Source: an uncultured Christensenella sp. (GTDB lineage: Bacteria; Bacillota; Clostridia; Christensenellales; UBA3700). From it: 57,580 nt of DNA. A model generated the notes under the pieces. That model saw only the letters and a program-made list of their open reading frames with translations, made no database searches and was not told the origin of the DNA. The stretch lies in NCBI GenBank assembly GCA_910577795.1, contig CAJTNW010000003.1, forward strand, positions 1,847 to 59,426, given 5' to 3'. Positions within the stretch are counted from its first letter, which is position 1; each line of letters begins with the position of its first letter. Both the position numbers and the translations under genes were made by a program. Positions 34,820-44,450 of the stretch are shown here, in pieces.

Positions 34820-35566
34820 ATGAAAAAAGTTTTTGAAAAACCAAAAATGTTGACTGATGTTCCTTTTCATTATTGCCCAGGTTGTTCACATGGTATAGTA
34901 CATAGACTAGTTGCAAATGCAATTGACAAATTAAATGCAGAAAAAGTTATCGGTGTTGCACCAGTGGGTTGTGCAGTTTTTGCTTATGATTATTTTAATT
35001 GTGATATGCAAGAGGCAGCACATGGTAGAGCACCAGCGGTTGCAACTGGTATAAAAAGAACTAACCCAGATGCAATAGTTTTTGCTTATCAAGGCGATGG
35101 CGACTTAGCAAGTATTGGTATGGCAGAAATCGTTCATGCTGCAGCAAGAAGTGAAAACTTTACAGTAATATTTATTAACAATGCTATTTATGGTATGACT
35201 GGTGGACAAATGGCACCAACAACTATGATAGGACAAAAAGCAACTACTTGCCAACAAGGTAGAAGTGTGGAACTTAATGGTTACCCAATACATGTGTCTG
35301 AAATGTTAGCACAATTGCAAGGTCCTTGTTATATTGAAAGAGTTTCTACTCATGATGTAAAGCATGTTAAACAAGCGGAAAAGGCAATTGAAAAAGCCTT
35401 CCGTAACCAAGCAGAGGGCAGAGGCTTTAGTTTAATAGAAGTATTATCTTCTTGCCCAACTAACTGGGGTAAATCTCCTCTTGATGCTATGAAATGGGTT
35501 GAGGAAGAAATGTGTAAAATATATCCTCTTGGAGTATTTAAAGACACTACAAAGGAGGAAAAATAA
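34820..35566 (+). CDS. korB: 2-oxoacid:ferredoxin oxidoreductase, beta subunit
   Basis: The 248-residue protein holds the TPP-diphosphate domain: YCPGCSHGIVHRL at the start (a cysteine motif of this family), GDGDLASIGMAEIVHAAAR near residue 93 and NNAIYGMTGGQMAPTT near 118. It is one base after the korA stop and overlaps korC by one base, as expected for an obligate complex. Confidence 0.93.
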   Translation: MKKVFEKPKMLTDVPFHYCPGCSHGIVHRLVANAIDKLNAEKVIGVAPVGCAVFAYDYFNCDMQEAAHGRAPAVATGIKRTNPDAIVFAYQGDGDLASIGMAEIVHAAARSENFTVIFINNAIYGMTGGQMAPTTMIGQKATTCQQGRSVELNGYPIHVSEMLAQLQGPCYIERVSTHDVKHVKQAEKAIEKAFRNQAEGRGFSLIEVLSSCPTNWGKSPLDAMKWVEEEMCKIYPLGVFKDTTKEEK

Positions 35567-36093
35567 TGGATAAGATTATTATTGCCGGTTTTGGTGGACA
35601 AGGTGTATTGTCATTAGGTCAATTTATTGCTTATTCTGCAATGTATGAAGGTAAAGAAGTTTCTTGGTTACCGTCTTATGGTCCGGAAATGCGTGGTGGT
35701 ACTGCAAATTGTAGTGTTTGTGTGGATAGTAAACCTATTGCATCTCCTATTATTGCTGTTCCTGATACTTTGATAGCAATGAATAAACCAAGTTTGGATA
35801 AGTTTGTAAATAGTGTTAGAGCAGGTGGTACTATTATTGTAAATAGTTCATTGATTACAGATAAAGTTAATAGAAATGATGTAAAAATTATTTATGTTGA
35901 TGCAAATAAAATTGCACTAGAGGCTCAAAACCCAAAGGCTGCTAACCTAGTAATTTTTGGTTCGTATGTAAAGCATAGTGGTTCTTTAGATAAGGAAAAT
36001 GCAATAAACACAATAAGCAAAATCTTTGCTAAAAAACCAAAGTTTATACCTTCAAATATCAAGGCTTTTGAATTAGGTTTTGCTTTAGATTAA
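35566..36093 (+). CDS. korC: 2-oxoacid:ferredoxin oxidoreductase, gamma subunit
   Basis: The 175-residue protein begins IIIAGFGGQGVLSLGQFIAY, the signature of the gamma subunit, and has the YGPEMRGGTANCSVCV segment near residue 41. It completes the four-part complex (order D-A-B-C). A terminator follows 15 bases after the stop. Confidence 0.93.
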   Translation: MDKIIIAGFGGQGVLSLGQFIAYSAMYEGKEVSWLPSYGPEMRGGTANCSVCVDSKPIASPIIAVPDTLIAMNKPSLDKFVNSVRAGGTIIVNSSLITDKVNRNDVKIIYVDANKIALEAQNPKAANLVIFGSYVKHSGSLDKENAINTISKIFAKKPKFIPSNIKAFELGFALD

Positions 36094-36107
36094 AATTTAA
36101 AAATAAA

Positions 36108-36138
36108 AAACAAGACAATTTTGTCTTGTTTTTTTGTT
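36108..36138 (+). terminator. Terminator of korDABC
   Basis: AACAAGACAA pairs with TTGTCTTGTT, followed by seven T. Confidence 0.88.
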
Positions 36139-36185
36139 TGCCAATTTAACATTATTATTTTATAAAATTTATAAAAATCATTCCG

Positions 36186-36200
36186 AAAATCGTGACTAAT
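36186..36200 (+). repeat. Dispersed word AAAATCGNNACTAAT, intergenic copy
   Basis: AAAATCGTGACTAAT ends on the last base of the stop codon of the GDPD-like gene, which is on the other strand. It lies after the kor terminator in the convergent spacer. Confidence 0.5.
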
Positions 36201-36928
36201 TATTTGTTTGGGATATAATTTTCAAATATAAAATTATCCGAAAAGTCAAGTGCAGTTTTGTAACTTTGCTTATCAATAATAGTACGGCTTATGATGTATG
36301 AATAAGGATTACTATACAAAAAGTCATCTAAATATTTGTTTGGCAGATTATTAATATCACAAATAATAAAATCTGGTTTTATAAGTTTAAACTTGTTTGT
36401 GTTAGCAAAAAGTATAGCATTATAAACAAATTTAGAAGATATTTTTTTAAGGATTACTCCGCAAGGATAATCTTTTTTTGTTTTTTTAATATAGTAGTAC
36501 ATAGCATAACTTGTTGCCACAATTGCAGTGTTGCCTTTATAAAAAGCAAGTTGCTTGGATAGTTCTGTAATAATTTTTTTATAGTTGTTATTTGATGGTA
36601 TCCTAAATATTATGCCAACTTTGCCATTTGTTAATTTTAACACATCGTTAAGCAAAGGGACTTTATTTTCTGTATTTAGTAGTTTCAAATTTTCGGTATC
36701 GTCATAAGACAAAGTTTCTATTCTTTTGTGAGAATTAAGTAGCATAACAGATTTTTTATTGTCAATAACAACTAATTGTTGGTCTTTGGTAAGACTGATA
36801 TTTAAACATAAATTATATCCGTCCTCAACTGCTTTAGTTATTGCCGGAATAGAATTTTCTGCTATTTGATTATTGTCAAATAACCCTTTATTACAAATTG
36901 GATAGTTTTTTAACCAAGAATATTTCAT
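36200..36928 (-). CDS. Glycerophosphodiesterase-fold protein lacking the catalytic residues
   Basis: The 242-residue protein follows the GDPD plan: CNKGLFDN in place of the family's HRG, ENSIPAITKAVEDGYNLCLNISLTKDQQLVVIDNKKS in the order seen in GDPD, then a middle segment NKVPLLNDVLKLTNGKVGIIFRI. The family's catalytic His-Arg (HRG) reads Asn-Lys-Gly, the metal-binding E-x-D reads L-N-I, and the His-Asp of the FHD motif reads Ile-Asp-Asn. All main catalytic and metal ligands are thus replaced, while the frame is intact. I infer a non-enzymatic descendant. It has its own promoter. Confidence 0.7.
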   Translation of the reverse strand: MKYSWLKNYPICNKGLFDNNQIAENSIPAITKAVEDGYNLCLNISLTKDQQLVVIDNKKSVMLLNSHKRIETLSYDDTENLKLLNTENKVPLLNDVLKLTNGKVGIIFRIPSNNNYKKIITELSKQLAFYKGNTAIVATSYAMYYYIKKTKKDYPCGVILKKISSKFVYNAILFANTNKFKLIKPDFIICDINNLPNKYLDDFLYSNPYSYIISRTIIDKQSYKTALDFSDNFIFENYIPNK

Positions 36929-36956
36929 ATTAGACCTTTTTTTGTTTAATAATTAT

Positions 36957-36985
36957 AGTATAATGTTATTTTTGCTTAAAGTCAA
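36957..36985 (-). promoter_or_regulatory. Promoter of the GDPD-like gene
   Basis: Read on the - strand: TTGACT (36985-36980), 17 bp, TATACT (36962-36957). The predicted leader is about 22 bases. Confidence 0.6.
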
Positions 36986-37117
36986 TATGATTAGTCATAA
37001 AATAGCCTAAAATAATTGATATTTTGCAAATTTTATTATACAATATAAATGTATTTGTTAAATATTATAAATTTTTATATAATTTTAATTATAAATTTTA
37101 GTGTGGAGGACAAAATT

Positions 37118-38917
37118 TTGTCAAGACAAGAACATATCCGAAATTTTTGTATAGTTGCGCACATTGACCATGGTAAAAGTACTCTTGCAGACCGTATTAT
37201 GGATGTTACTGAAACGGTTAGTAAACGTGACCAAAAGCAACAACTTTTAGATAGTATGGATATTGAAAGGGAAAGAGGTATAACTATTAAGTTGACACCT
37301 GTTAAAATGAAGTACAACTATAAAGGTGAGGACTATTATCTTAATTTAATTGATACTCCGGGACATGTTGACTTTACTTACGAAGTTTCTCGTTCGCTTG
37401 CTGCTTGTGAGGGGGCTATACTTATTGTTGATGCTTCACAAGGTATTGAGGCACAAACTTTAACCAATGTATATCTTGCGCTTGATAATGATTTGGAAAT
37501 TTTGCCTGTAATTAATAAAATTGATTTGCCATCTGCAAGACCAGAAGAGGCAAAACAAGAAATAGAAGATGTTATTGGACTTGATGCAACTGATGTGCCT
37601 TTGGTAAGTGCAAAAGAAGGTATTAATATTGAAAAGGTAATTGAACAAGTTATTGAAAAACTACCTCATCCTATGGGTGATGAGGATAAACCTTTAAAAG
37701 CACTTATTTTTGATAGTGTATATGATAGTTATAAGGGTGCAATATCTTTAATTAGAGTTTTTGACGGAAAAGTTAAGGCTGGTACAAAAATTAAAATGTT
37801 TGCAACTGGCAAAACTTATGACGTTACTGAAGTAGGCATATTTAACCCAAAAATGATAGAGGTTGACGAACTTATGGCTGGTGATGTTGGATATTTGTGT
37901 GCGTCTATCAAAAATGTAAGCGATACTAAAGTTGGTGATACTATAACATTAGCAAATGGCGGTACAAATGAACCACTACCGGGCTATAAAAATGTTATGC
38001 CAATGGTATATAGTGGTATTTATCCAGCAGATGGTGCAAAATATGGTGACTTAAAAGATGCTCTTGAAAAATTACAATTAAACGATGCTTCGCTTTTGTA
38101 TGAACCAGAAGTTTCTGTTGCTTTAGGCTTTGGTTTTAGATGTGGCTTTTTGGGTCTTTTGCACATGGAGATTATACAGGAAAGGTTAGAGAGAGAGTTT
38201 GATTTGGATATTATAACCACAGCACCTTCTGTTTCTTACCATGTCGTAAAAACTGATGGAAGTATGGTAGAAGTGGAAAATCCAACTAATCTTCCACCTC
38301 AGTCAGAGATAGACTATATGGAAGAGCCTATTGTAAAAGCCTTTTTGTATACACCTCCTGAATATGTTGGTACAATTATGGAACTATGTCAGGACAAAAG
38401 AGGAGTGCATATTGATATGACTTATCTTGATACTACAAGGGTAAGGATAGAATACGAAATTCCACTAAATGAAATTGTGTATGACTTTTTTGATTCCTTA
38501 AAATCTAGAACAAAAGGCTATGCAAGTTTTGATTATGAAATAGCAGGATATAGACAAAGTAACTTAGTCAAACTTGATATTATGCTTAATGGTGAAATAT
38601 GTGATGCTTTAAGCCTTATCGTTCATAGAGATAAAGCATATTCCAGAGGAAGAAGTATAGCGGAAAAACTAAAAGAAGTAATACCAAGACAAATGTTTGA
38701 AATACCTATACAAGCAAGTGTTGGGTCTAAAGTAATTGCTAGGGAAACTGTAAAAGCAATGAGAAAGGACGTGCTTGCAAAATGTTATGGTGGTGACATA
38801 ACAAGAAAGAAAAAGTTGCTTGAAAAACAAAAAGAAGGTAAAAAACGTATGCGTCAAGTAGGTACTGTACAAGTTCCATCTGAAGCATTTATGACTATAT
38901 TAAAGTTTGATAAATAA
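37118..38917 (+). CDS. lepA: Elongation factor 4 (LepA)
   Basis: LepA is a ribosome-binding GTPase related to EF-G. The 599-residue protein has the G1 motif AHIDHGKSTLADR, DTPGHVDF, NKIDLP, and the LepA-specific C-terminal domain (KKKLLEKQKEGKKRMRQVG near the end). I start it at TTG 37118 (MSRQEHIRNF), seven bases after GGAGGA; an ATG 23 codons upstream lacks a site and adds a hydrophobic, non-family tail. It opens the conserved lepA-hemW-hrcA neighbourhood. Confidence 0.95.
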   Translation: MSRQEHIRNFCIVAHIDHGKSTLADRIMDVTETVSKRDQKQQLLDSMDIERERGITIKLTPVKMKYNYKGEDYYLNLIDTPGHVDFTYEVSRSLAACEGAILIVDASQGIEAQTLTNVYLALDNDLEILPVINKIDLPSARPEEAKQEIEDVIGLDATDVPLVSAKEGINIEKVIEQVIEKLPHPMGDEDKPLKALIFDSVYDSYKGAISLIRVFDGKVKAGTKIKMFATGKTYDVTEVGIFNPKMIEVDELMAGDVGYLCASIKNVSDTKVGDTITLANGGTNEPLPGYKNVMPMVYSGIYPADGAKYGDLKDALEKLQLNDASLLYEPEVSVALGFGFRCGFLGLLHMEIIQERLEREFDLDIITTAPSVSYHVVKTDGSMVEVENPTNLPPQSEIDYMEEPIVKAFLYTPPEYVGTIMELCQDKRGVHIDMTYLDTTRVRIEYEIPLNEIVYDFFDSLKSRTKGYASFDYEIAGYRQSNLVKLDIMLNGEICDALSLIVHRDKAYSRGRSIAEKLKEVIPRQMFEIPIQASVGSKVIARETVKAMRKDVLAKCYGGDITRKKKLLEKQKEGKKRMRQVGTVQVPSEAFMTILKFDK

Positions 38918-38931
38918 TAAAAAATCTTTTA

Positions 38932-38946
38932 AAAATCGCTACTAAA
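38932..38946 (+). repeat. Near copy of the dispersed word after lepA
   Basis: AAAATCGCTACTAAA differs from the word only at its last base. It begins 15 bases after the lepA stop codon. Confidence 0.4.
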
Positions 38947-38975
38947 TAGATAAAATATTAAAGTAAGAGAATAAT

Positions 38976-40067
38976 ATGAAAAAGTTGTCCATATATATCC
39001 ATATACCTTTTTGCAAAAGTAAGTGTGCATATTGTGATTTTGTTTCCTTTAAATGTAATGAGGAGTCAGTAAAAAAATATGTGCAAAGTTTAATTGCAGA
39101 AATAAATAATTTTGATAGTAGCGGTTATGTGGTTGACAGCATATTTTTTGGTGGTGGCACACCAACTTACTTATCAGAAGAGTTGTTCGAAAGCATTGTA
39201 AATTGCATTAACAAAAATTTTAAACTAGATTTAAAAGAGTTTACAGTGGAAGGTAACCCGGATAGTTACACTAAAACAAAAGTAGAACTTTATAAAAGTT
39301 TAGGGGTAACTAGATTAAGTGTTGGGGTACAAAGTTTAAATGACAAAGTTTTATCCTGCATAGGTAGAGTTCACAATTCTGCTAAAGCAATAGAAGGTTT
39401 GAATATGCTTGTAAACAGCGGACTTGATGTAAATTGTGATATGATGATAGGACTGCCTAATCAAACTTTGAATATAGTAAAAAATGATTTAAAACAAGTT
39501 ATCGCGTGTGGAGTAAAATCTGTTTCCTGTTATTCTTTGATTTTGGAAGAAGATACACCACTATATAAAAATGTGCAGACAGGTAAAATAGTTTTGCCTA
39601 ATGAAGATTTGACTGTTGATATGTATGATTTGGCAGTAAAAACTCTTCAAAAATCGGGATTAAATAGATATGAAATATCTAATTTTGGCAAACCTTGTTT
39701 GCATAATATAGGGTATTGGAAATTAAAAGAGTATATTGGATTTGGGCTTTCGGCACATAGTTTTATTGGTAATACTAGATTTTATAATACTAGCAATTTT
39801 GATAACTATATTAATGGCTCTGAAAGAATGGTGGAAGAAGTTTTAACATTGGAGAATATGCGAAAAGAATATGCTATGTTATCTTTAAGAATGGACGAAG
39901 GCATTATTATAGAAGATTATGTTAAGTTGTTTGGCATAGATGGTTTAAACAAACTATTTGAGGAAATAGATAATAATATACAATATTATAATGTATCTAA
40001 AAATAATATTGCAATTAAACCAGAGTTTATTTATATGTCAAATAGTTTAATTGCAGAATTGATTTAA
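38976..40067 (+). CDS. hemW: Radical SAM heme chaperone HemW
   Basis: The 363-residue protein has the HemW-type motif HIPFCKSKCAYCDF (CxxxCxxC, residues about 9-22), SIFFGGGTPTYLS, VEGNPDS, GVQSLND and a C-terminal HemW domain (GYWKLKEYIGFGLSAHSF). HemW is thought to insert heme into target proteins and is not the coproporphyrinogen oxidase HemN. The gene follows lepA by 58 bases, as in many Firmicutes. Confidence 0.92.
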   Translation: MKKLSIYIHIPFCKSKCAYCDFVSFKCNEESVKKYVQSLIAEINNFDSSGYVVDSIFFGGGTPTYLSEELFESIVNCINKNFKLDLKEFTVEGNPDSYTKTKVELYKSLGVTRLSVGVQSLNDKVLSCIGRVHNSAKAIEGLNMLVNSGLDVNCDMMIGLPNQTLNIVKNDLKQVIACGVKSVSCYSLILEEDTPLYKNVQTGKIVLPNEDLTVDMYDLAVKTLQKSGLNRYEISNFGKPCLHNIGYWKLKEYIGFGLSAHSFIGNTRFYNTSNFDNYINGSERMVEEVLTLENMRKEYAMLSLRMDEGIIIEDYVKLFGIDGLNKLFEEIDNNIQYYNVSKNNIAIKPEFIYMSNSLIAELI

Positions 40068-40172
40068 AAGTAAAATGTATTAAAAATTTTTATTAACATA
40101 TTGATTTAATTTTTATTTTATACTACAATAATATAGATAAGATATAAAAACTTATTATCTTATGGAGAAGTT

Positions 40173-40760
40173 ATGAGAAAAAAGTATGTAATAGTTATTA
40201 CAAGTTTAATTATAATACTTATTTTGTCTATGGGACTAGTTGGATGCATACCATCTAGACCAGATAAGTTTGTTGTAAGATTATTGGCTTCTGAAAAATG
40301 GGGAATTATCTCAATAAACGACAAAGGGGTGGAAACAAGTGTAATTGCAAGAAACGGCAATATGAGAATGGATATAGGTGCAAAAGGCTCTACTTGTTTG
40401 GTAGCAGGAAAAAATGCTATTGAAATGTATAGATTTGAAAATGAGGTTTGGACTTATGAAATTATTAAAAAAGCAGACCAAGTTGAATTGCTAAGGAAAG
40501 AAATTTTAAATAGTAATGTTATTGATTCTAATGTAGTAGATGGTCTTGATTTAAAATATGTGCGTGATGATTTTGAAACAAAATATGAAAAAATTGATGG
40601 CAAATGGTATGAAAGAAACACTATGCCGGCAAGTTTATATGTAAAAGGTAGTAGTTTGGTATACGAAAAAAATAATAAAATTGTTAAATATATTATTGAT
40701 TATAAAATAGATTTGCCTCCTGAGGCTAAACAAGCAAAAAAAGATTATTTAAATAGATAA
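40173..40760 (+). CDS. Small lipoprotein of unknown function
   Basis: The 195-residue protein has a lipobox GLVGC (Cys25). The mature part is predicted to be external and beta-rich. It ends with DLPPEAKQAKKDY, which resembles VIPDEAKQAP in the partial lipoprotein at the right edge, so the two may belong to one local family. It breaks the usual hemW-hrcA adjacency and has its own terminator. No known domain was recognised. Confidence 0.7.
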   Translation: MRKKYVIVITSLIIILILSMGLVGCIPSRPDKFVVRLLASEKWGIISINDKGVETSVIARNGNMRMDIGAKGSTCLVAGKNAIEMYRFENEVWTYEIIKKADQVELLRKEILNSNVIDSNVVDGLDLKYVRDDFETKYEKIDGKWYERNTMPASLYVKGSSLVYEKNNKIVKYIIDYKIDLPPEAKQAKKDYLNR

Positions 40761-40782
40761 ATATAATATAGTATAAATAAAG

Positions 40783-40810
40783 TAGCGGCATTTATTGCCG
40801 CTATTTTTGC
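40783..40810 (+). terminator. Terminator after the small lipoprotein gene
   Basis: TAGCGGCA pairs with TGCCGCTA around a short T-rich loop, followed by TTTTT. Confidence 0.85.
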
Positions 40811-40881
40811 TTTTATTAACCAATTTTTTGGTGCTTTAAATGTAAAATTTTAAGAAAAATAAAAAAAATTTGCATAAACTA

Positions 40882-40909
40882 TTGACAAAACGATATAATA
40901 GAGTATAAT
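40882..40909 (+). promoter_or_regulatory. Heat-shock operon promoter
   Basis: A perfect TTGACA (40882-40887), 16 bp and TATAAT (40904-40909). The predicted start, near 40916, falls in the CIRCE operator, so HrcA bound there would block initiation. Confidence 0.85.
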
Positions 40910-40914
40910 AAGAA

Positions 40915-40941
40915 TTAGCAGTCAAGGTATGAGAGTGCTAG
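40915..40941 (+). promoter_or_regulatory. CIRCE operator (HrcA binding site)
   Basis: TTAGCAGTC, nine bases, GAGTGCTAG. Compared with the consensus TTAGCACTC-N9-GAGTGCTAA there is one change in each arm. It overlaps the transcription start of hrcA-grpE-dnaK-dnaJ. Confidence 0.92.
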
Positions 40942-40972
40942 CAGTCAAATATAAATGTTGATAGGAGGGGTT

Positions 40973-41980
40973 ATGAAAATTAGTGAAAGAAAACAAAAGA
41001 TATTAAAATCACTTATTGATAACTATATCTCTTCATGCGAACCTATCAGCAGTAGTCAAATAAAAGAAAGTTGCTTGCCAGAAGTTAGCAGTGCAACAAT
41101 ACGTAGTGAAATGGTAGCGCTTGAGGAAATGGGGTATTTAGTACAACCACATAAATCTGCAGGTAGAGTTCCATCTTCTAAAGCATATCGCTATTACGTT
41201 GATAATTTGCTAGATAGAGAAGATATTGACAGAAGAATAGAAAGTTTTTCAGATTATTTTGATTGCAATTTTAGTGATGTGGAGCAAGTGATAAAAAGCA
41301 CTGCAAAAGTAATAAGTGATGTTACAAATTATACTTCAATAGTTGTAATGGGTGGAGTAGATAACATTACATTAAAGGATATCAAGTTAATAGATATTGG
41401 AAATGATAGTGCACTTTTGGTTATTATTACGGATAGTGGACTTCTTAAAGATAAGATTATTGATATTCCACAAAATATGAAAGGCAAATTTTTTATGTCA
41501 GCAAATGATATGCTAGTTGATATGTTTGCTGGTAAAACAGTAAAAGAAATTACTGAAAATAAAGATATGATAGTTGAGGCGACTATTGGAGAATATAGGG
41601 CCTTGTTTGATGAAGTTTTAAATATTTTGATAAACTACAAGCAAAATAGTGAAAGCAAAATGTATATGGAAGGCACAGACAAAATCTTTGATTATAAAGA
41701 GTTTGAAGATGTTGGAAATGTTAAAAACTTTTTATCAGTTATCAATACAGGTGAAAAACTACACAACCTTATAAATGAAGACGATGTAGAAATTAGCATA
41801 AAAATTGGAAAGGATGAAAATGCTGAGGATAATATGGCTGTAGTTACTGCAAAATGCGTAATTGCTGGCAAAGAAGTAGGGCATGCAGTAGTTATTGGAC
41901 CAGAAAGAATGGATTATCAAAAGGTATTAGGAGTGCTTGGTGGTGTTACCAAAGCAATTGAAAAGATAAAAAAGGAGTAG
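40973..41980 (+). CDS. hrcA: Heat-inducible transcription repressor HrcA
   Basis: HrcA binds CIRCE and represses the chaperone operon, including itself. The 335-residue protein has an N-terminal winged helix (about 1-75, ISERKQKILKSLIDNYI with SSATIRSEMVALEEMGYL and the QPHKSAGRVPS block) and a GAF-like dimer domain. ATG 40973 follows AGGAGGGG by three bases; the in-frame ATG at 40955 overlaps that site. grpE follows after three bases. Confidence 0.95.
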   Translation: MKISERKQKILKSLIDNYISSCEPISSSQIKESCLPEVSSATIRSEMVALEEMGYLVQPHKSAGRVPSSKAYRYYVDNLLDREDIDRRIESFSDYFDCNFSDVEQVIKSTAKVISDVTNYTSIVVMGGVDNITLKDIKLIDIGNDSALLVIITDSGLLKDKIIDIPQNMKGKFFMSANDMLVDMFAGKTVKEITENKDMIVEATIGEYRALFDEVLNILINYKQNSESKMYMEGTDKIFDYKEFEDVGNVKNFLSVINTGEKLHNLINEDDVEISIKIGKDENAEDNMAVVTAKCVIAGKEVGHAVVIGPERMDYQKVLGVLGGVTKAIEKIKKE

Positions 41981-41983
41981 AAT

Positions 41984-42541
41984 ATGGAAGAAAAAGATAT
42001 TTTGCAAGAAGAGGTGGTAGAAGAAAAAGTTGAGACTGCCGAAAATTCAGAAAATCAAAATAAGGTAGAAGAAAAAGTAGAAAAGCCTAAAAGAAAAAGT
42101 AAAACTCAGGCGGAAATGCAAAGATTAGTTGAAGAAAATGAAAAACTTCAAAATTATGCACAAAGAATGAAAGCGGATATGGAAAATATCAAAAAGCGTA
42201 ATGAAAATATTGCAAGAGATATGTATAATGATGGAAAACAAGATGCAATATTAGCCTTTTTGCCTGTAGTAGATAACTTAGAACGTGCAATGGAATTAGA
42301 AATGCCAGATGGTATTAAAGATGGACTATCAAAGGTTAAAAAGCAGATAGAAACAATTTTTGAAAGAATGAATATTACAGAAATTGAAAGTTTAGGAAAA
42401 GAGTTTGACCCAAATTTGCATAACGCACTAATGCAAATAGATGATGAGGCAAATAGTGGCAAATGTGTTCAAGTATATGAAAAAGGCTACAAAATTAAAG
42501 ACAAAATTTTAAGACACGCAAGTGTAGTTGTAGCAAAATAA
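41984..42541 (+). CDS. grpE: Nucleotide exchange factor GrpE
   Basis: GrpE releases ADP from DnaK. The 185-residue protein has an acidic, low-complexity N terminus (about 1-45), a long coiled coil (about 45-95) and the C-terminal beta domain with the family motif PNLHNALMQIDDEA and VQVYEKGYKIKDKILRHASVVVAK-type ending. It starts three bases after hrcA and uses AAGGAG at the end of that gene. Confidence 0.95.
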   Translation: MEEKDILQEEVVEEKVETAENSENQNKVEEKVEKPKRKSKTQAEMQRLVEENEKLQNYAQRMKADMENIKKRNENIARDMYNDGKQDAILAFLPVVDNLERAMELEMPDGIKDGLSKVKKQIETIFERMNITEIESLGKEFDPNLHNALMQIDDEANSGKCVQVYEKGYKIKDKILRHASVVVAK

Positions 42542-42606
42542 TTAAGGTAATAATAACAAAAGTTATTTAAATAATGAAAATTTACGATATAAGGAGATAT
42601 AAAAAA

Positions 42607-44421
42607 ATGGCAAAAATAATTGGTATTGATTTAGGAACAACTAACTCATGCGTTGCTGTTATGGAAGGTGGCGAGCCTCAAGTAATTGCAAATGCAGAAG
42701 GTAACAGAACAACTCCATCTGTAGTTGCTTTTGCAAAAGATGGCGAAAGATTAGTTGGTGCAACTGCAAAACGTCAAGCAGTAGCAAATACTGACAGAAC
42801 AATTTCTTCAATTAAGAGACACATGGGTAGCGATTACAAAGTTGCTATTGATGGTAAAAACTTTACTCCACAAGAAATTTCTAGTATGATTTTGGGTAAG
42901 TTAAAACAAGATGCAGAGGCTTTTCTTGGTGAAAAAGTTACTCAAGCAGTTATAACTGTACCAGCATACTTTACAGATGCTCAAAGACAAGCAACTAAAG
43001 ATGCCGGTAAAATTGCTGGTCTTGATGTATTGCGTATTATTAACGAGCCAACTGCAGCGGCTTTGGCTTATGGTGTGGATAAAGATACTACAAATGCTCA
43101 AAAAGTTTTGATTTATGACTTAGGTGGTGGTACTTTTGATGTATCTATACTAGAACTTGACAATGGTATGTTCCAAGTACTTGCAACTTGTGGTGATAAC
43201 AAGTTGGGTGGTGACGATTTTGATAAGAGAGTTGCTGAATATATTTTAGATGAATTTAAAAAGGTAGAAAAAATTGACCTATCAAAAGATAAAATGGCAA
43301 TGCAAAGAATTATTGAGGCTGCAGAAAAAGCAAAAATTGAACTTTCAAGCCTTTCTAAAACAAACATCAACTTACCATTTATTACAGTAACTGCTGAAGG
43401 ACCAAAATCTATTGATATTGATTTGACTAGGGCTAAGTTTGATTCAATGACTTCAGATTTAGTTGAAAGAACTATGAAACCTTTACGTCAAGCACTATCT
43501 GATGCAGGTCTATCTAGCAATGATATTGCAAAAGTTATTTTGGTTGGTGGTTCAACTCGTATTCCTGCAGTTGTAGATGCAGTTAAAAAAGCAACTGGCA
43601 AAGAGCCTTATAAGGGAATTAACCCAGATGAATGTGTAGCAATTGGTGCTGCTATTCAAGGTGGTGTTTTGACTGGTGATGTAAAAGATATGGTACTTGT
43701 AGACGTTACTCCACTTTCACTTGGTATTGAAACAGCAGGTGGTGTATTTACAGTGCTTATCCCAAGAAATACTTCTATACCTACAAGCAAATCCCAAGTT
43801 TTCTCAACTTATGCAGATAATCAACCAGCAGTAGATGTACATGTATTGCAAGGTGAGAGAAGTATGGCAAGCGACAATAAAACTTTGGGAAGATTTGTTT
43901 TAGATGGTATTCCACCAGCACCAAGAGGAGTACCTCAAATTGAAATTACATTTGATATTGATGCAAATGGTATAGTAAATGTTAAGGCATTGGATAAAGG
44001 TACTAACAAAACTCAAAGTGTTACTATTACAGCATCTTCTAACTTAAGTGAGGCAGATATTGATGCTGCTGTTAAGGAAGCAGAAAAGTATGCTGAAGAA
44101 GATAAAAAACGTAAAGAAGCAGTTGATGCTAAAAACGAGGCGGAGCAATTGATTTTTGCATCAGAAAAGTTTATGAAAGAAAATGGCGAAAAACTTACTG
44201 ATGACGAAAAAACAAAAATTCAAGAGGCTATTGACAAAGCAAAAGAAGATTTAGCAAAAGAAACAGAAGCAGATAATATCCGTAAAGTTATAGAGGCAAT
44301 GAGCGAAGTAACTGGTCCTATCTTTACAAGAATTTATCAAGAAACTGCTCAAGCAGATGCTGCAGCACAAAATGGTGGCAAGCCAGATGATGGTGTAGTA
44401 GATGCTAACCCAGAAGAATAA
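42607..44421 (+). CDS. dnaK: Chaperone DnaK (Hsp70)
   Basis: The 604-residue protein has the ATPase domain (IGIDLGTTNSCVAVMEGG, YDLGGGTFDVSILE, GGSTRIPAV), the linker DVTPLSLGIE and a substrate-binding domain. The insert typical of proteobacterial DnaK at about residue 80 is absent, as usual for Gram-positive DnaK. The tail is short and ends in EE. ATG 42607 follows AAGGAGAT; upstream in-frame codons are not part of the family. Confidence 0.97.
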   Translation: MAKIIGIDLGTTNSCVAVMEGGEPQVIANAEGNRTTPSVVAFAKDGERLVGATAKRQAVANTDRTISSIKRHMGSDYKVAIDGKNFTPQEISSMILGKLKQDAEAFLGEKVTQAVITVPAYFTDAQRQATKDAGKIAGLDVLRIINEPTAAALAYGVDKDTTNAQKVLIYDLGGGTFDVSILELDNGMFQVLATCGDNKLGGDDFDKRVAEYILDEFKKVEKIDLSKDKMAMQRIIEAAEKAKIELSSLSKTNINLPFITVTAEGPKSIDIDLTRAKFDSMTSDLVERTMKPLRQALSDAGLSSNDIAKVILVGGSTRIPAVVDAVKKATGKEPYKGINPDECVAIGAAIQGGVLTGDVKDMVLVDVTPLSLGIETAGGVFTVLIPRNTSIPTSKSQVFSTYADNQPAVDVHVLQGERSMASDNKTLGRFVLDGIPPAPRGVPQIEITFDIDANGIVNVKALDKGTNKTQSVTITASSNLSEADIDAAVKEAEKYAEEDKKRKEAVDAKNEAEQLIFASEKFMKENGEKLTDDEKTKIQEAIDKAKEDLAKETEADNIRKVIEAMSEVTGPIFTRIYQETAQADAAAQNGGKPDDGVVDANPEE

Positions 44422-44450
44422 TTTTAACTAAAACTAACCCTTTGACTTTT

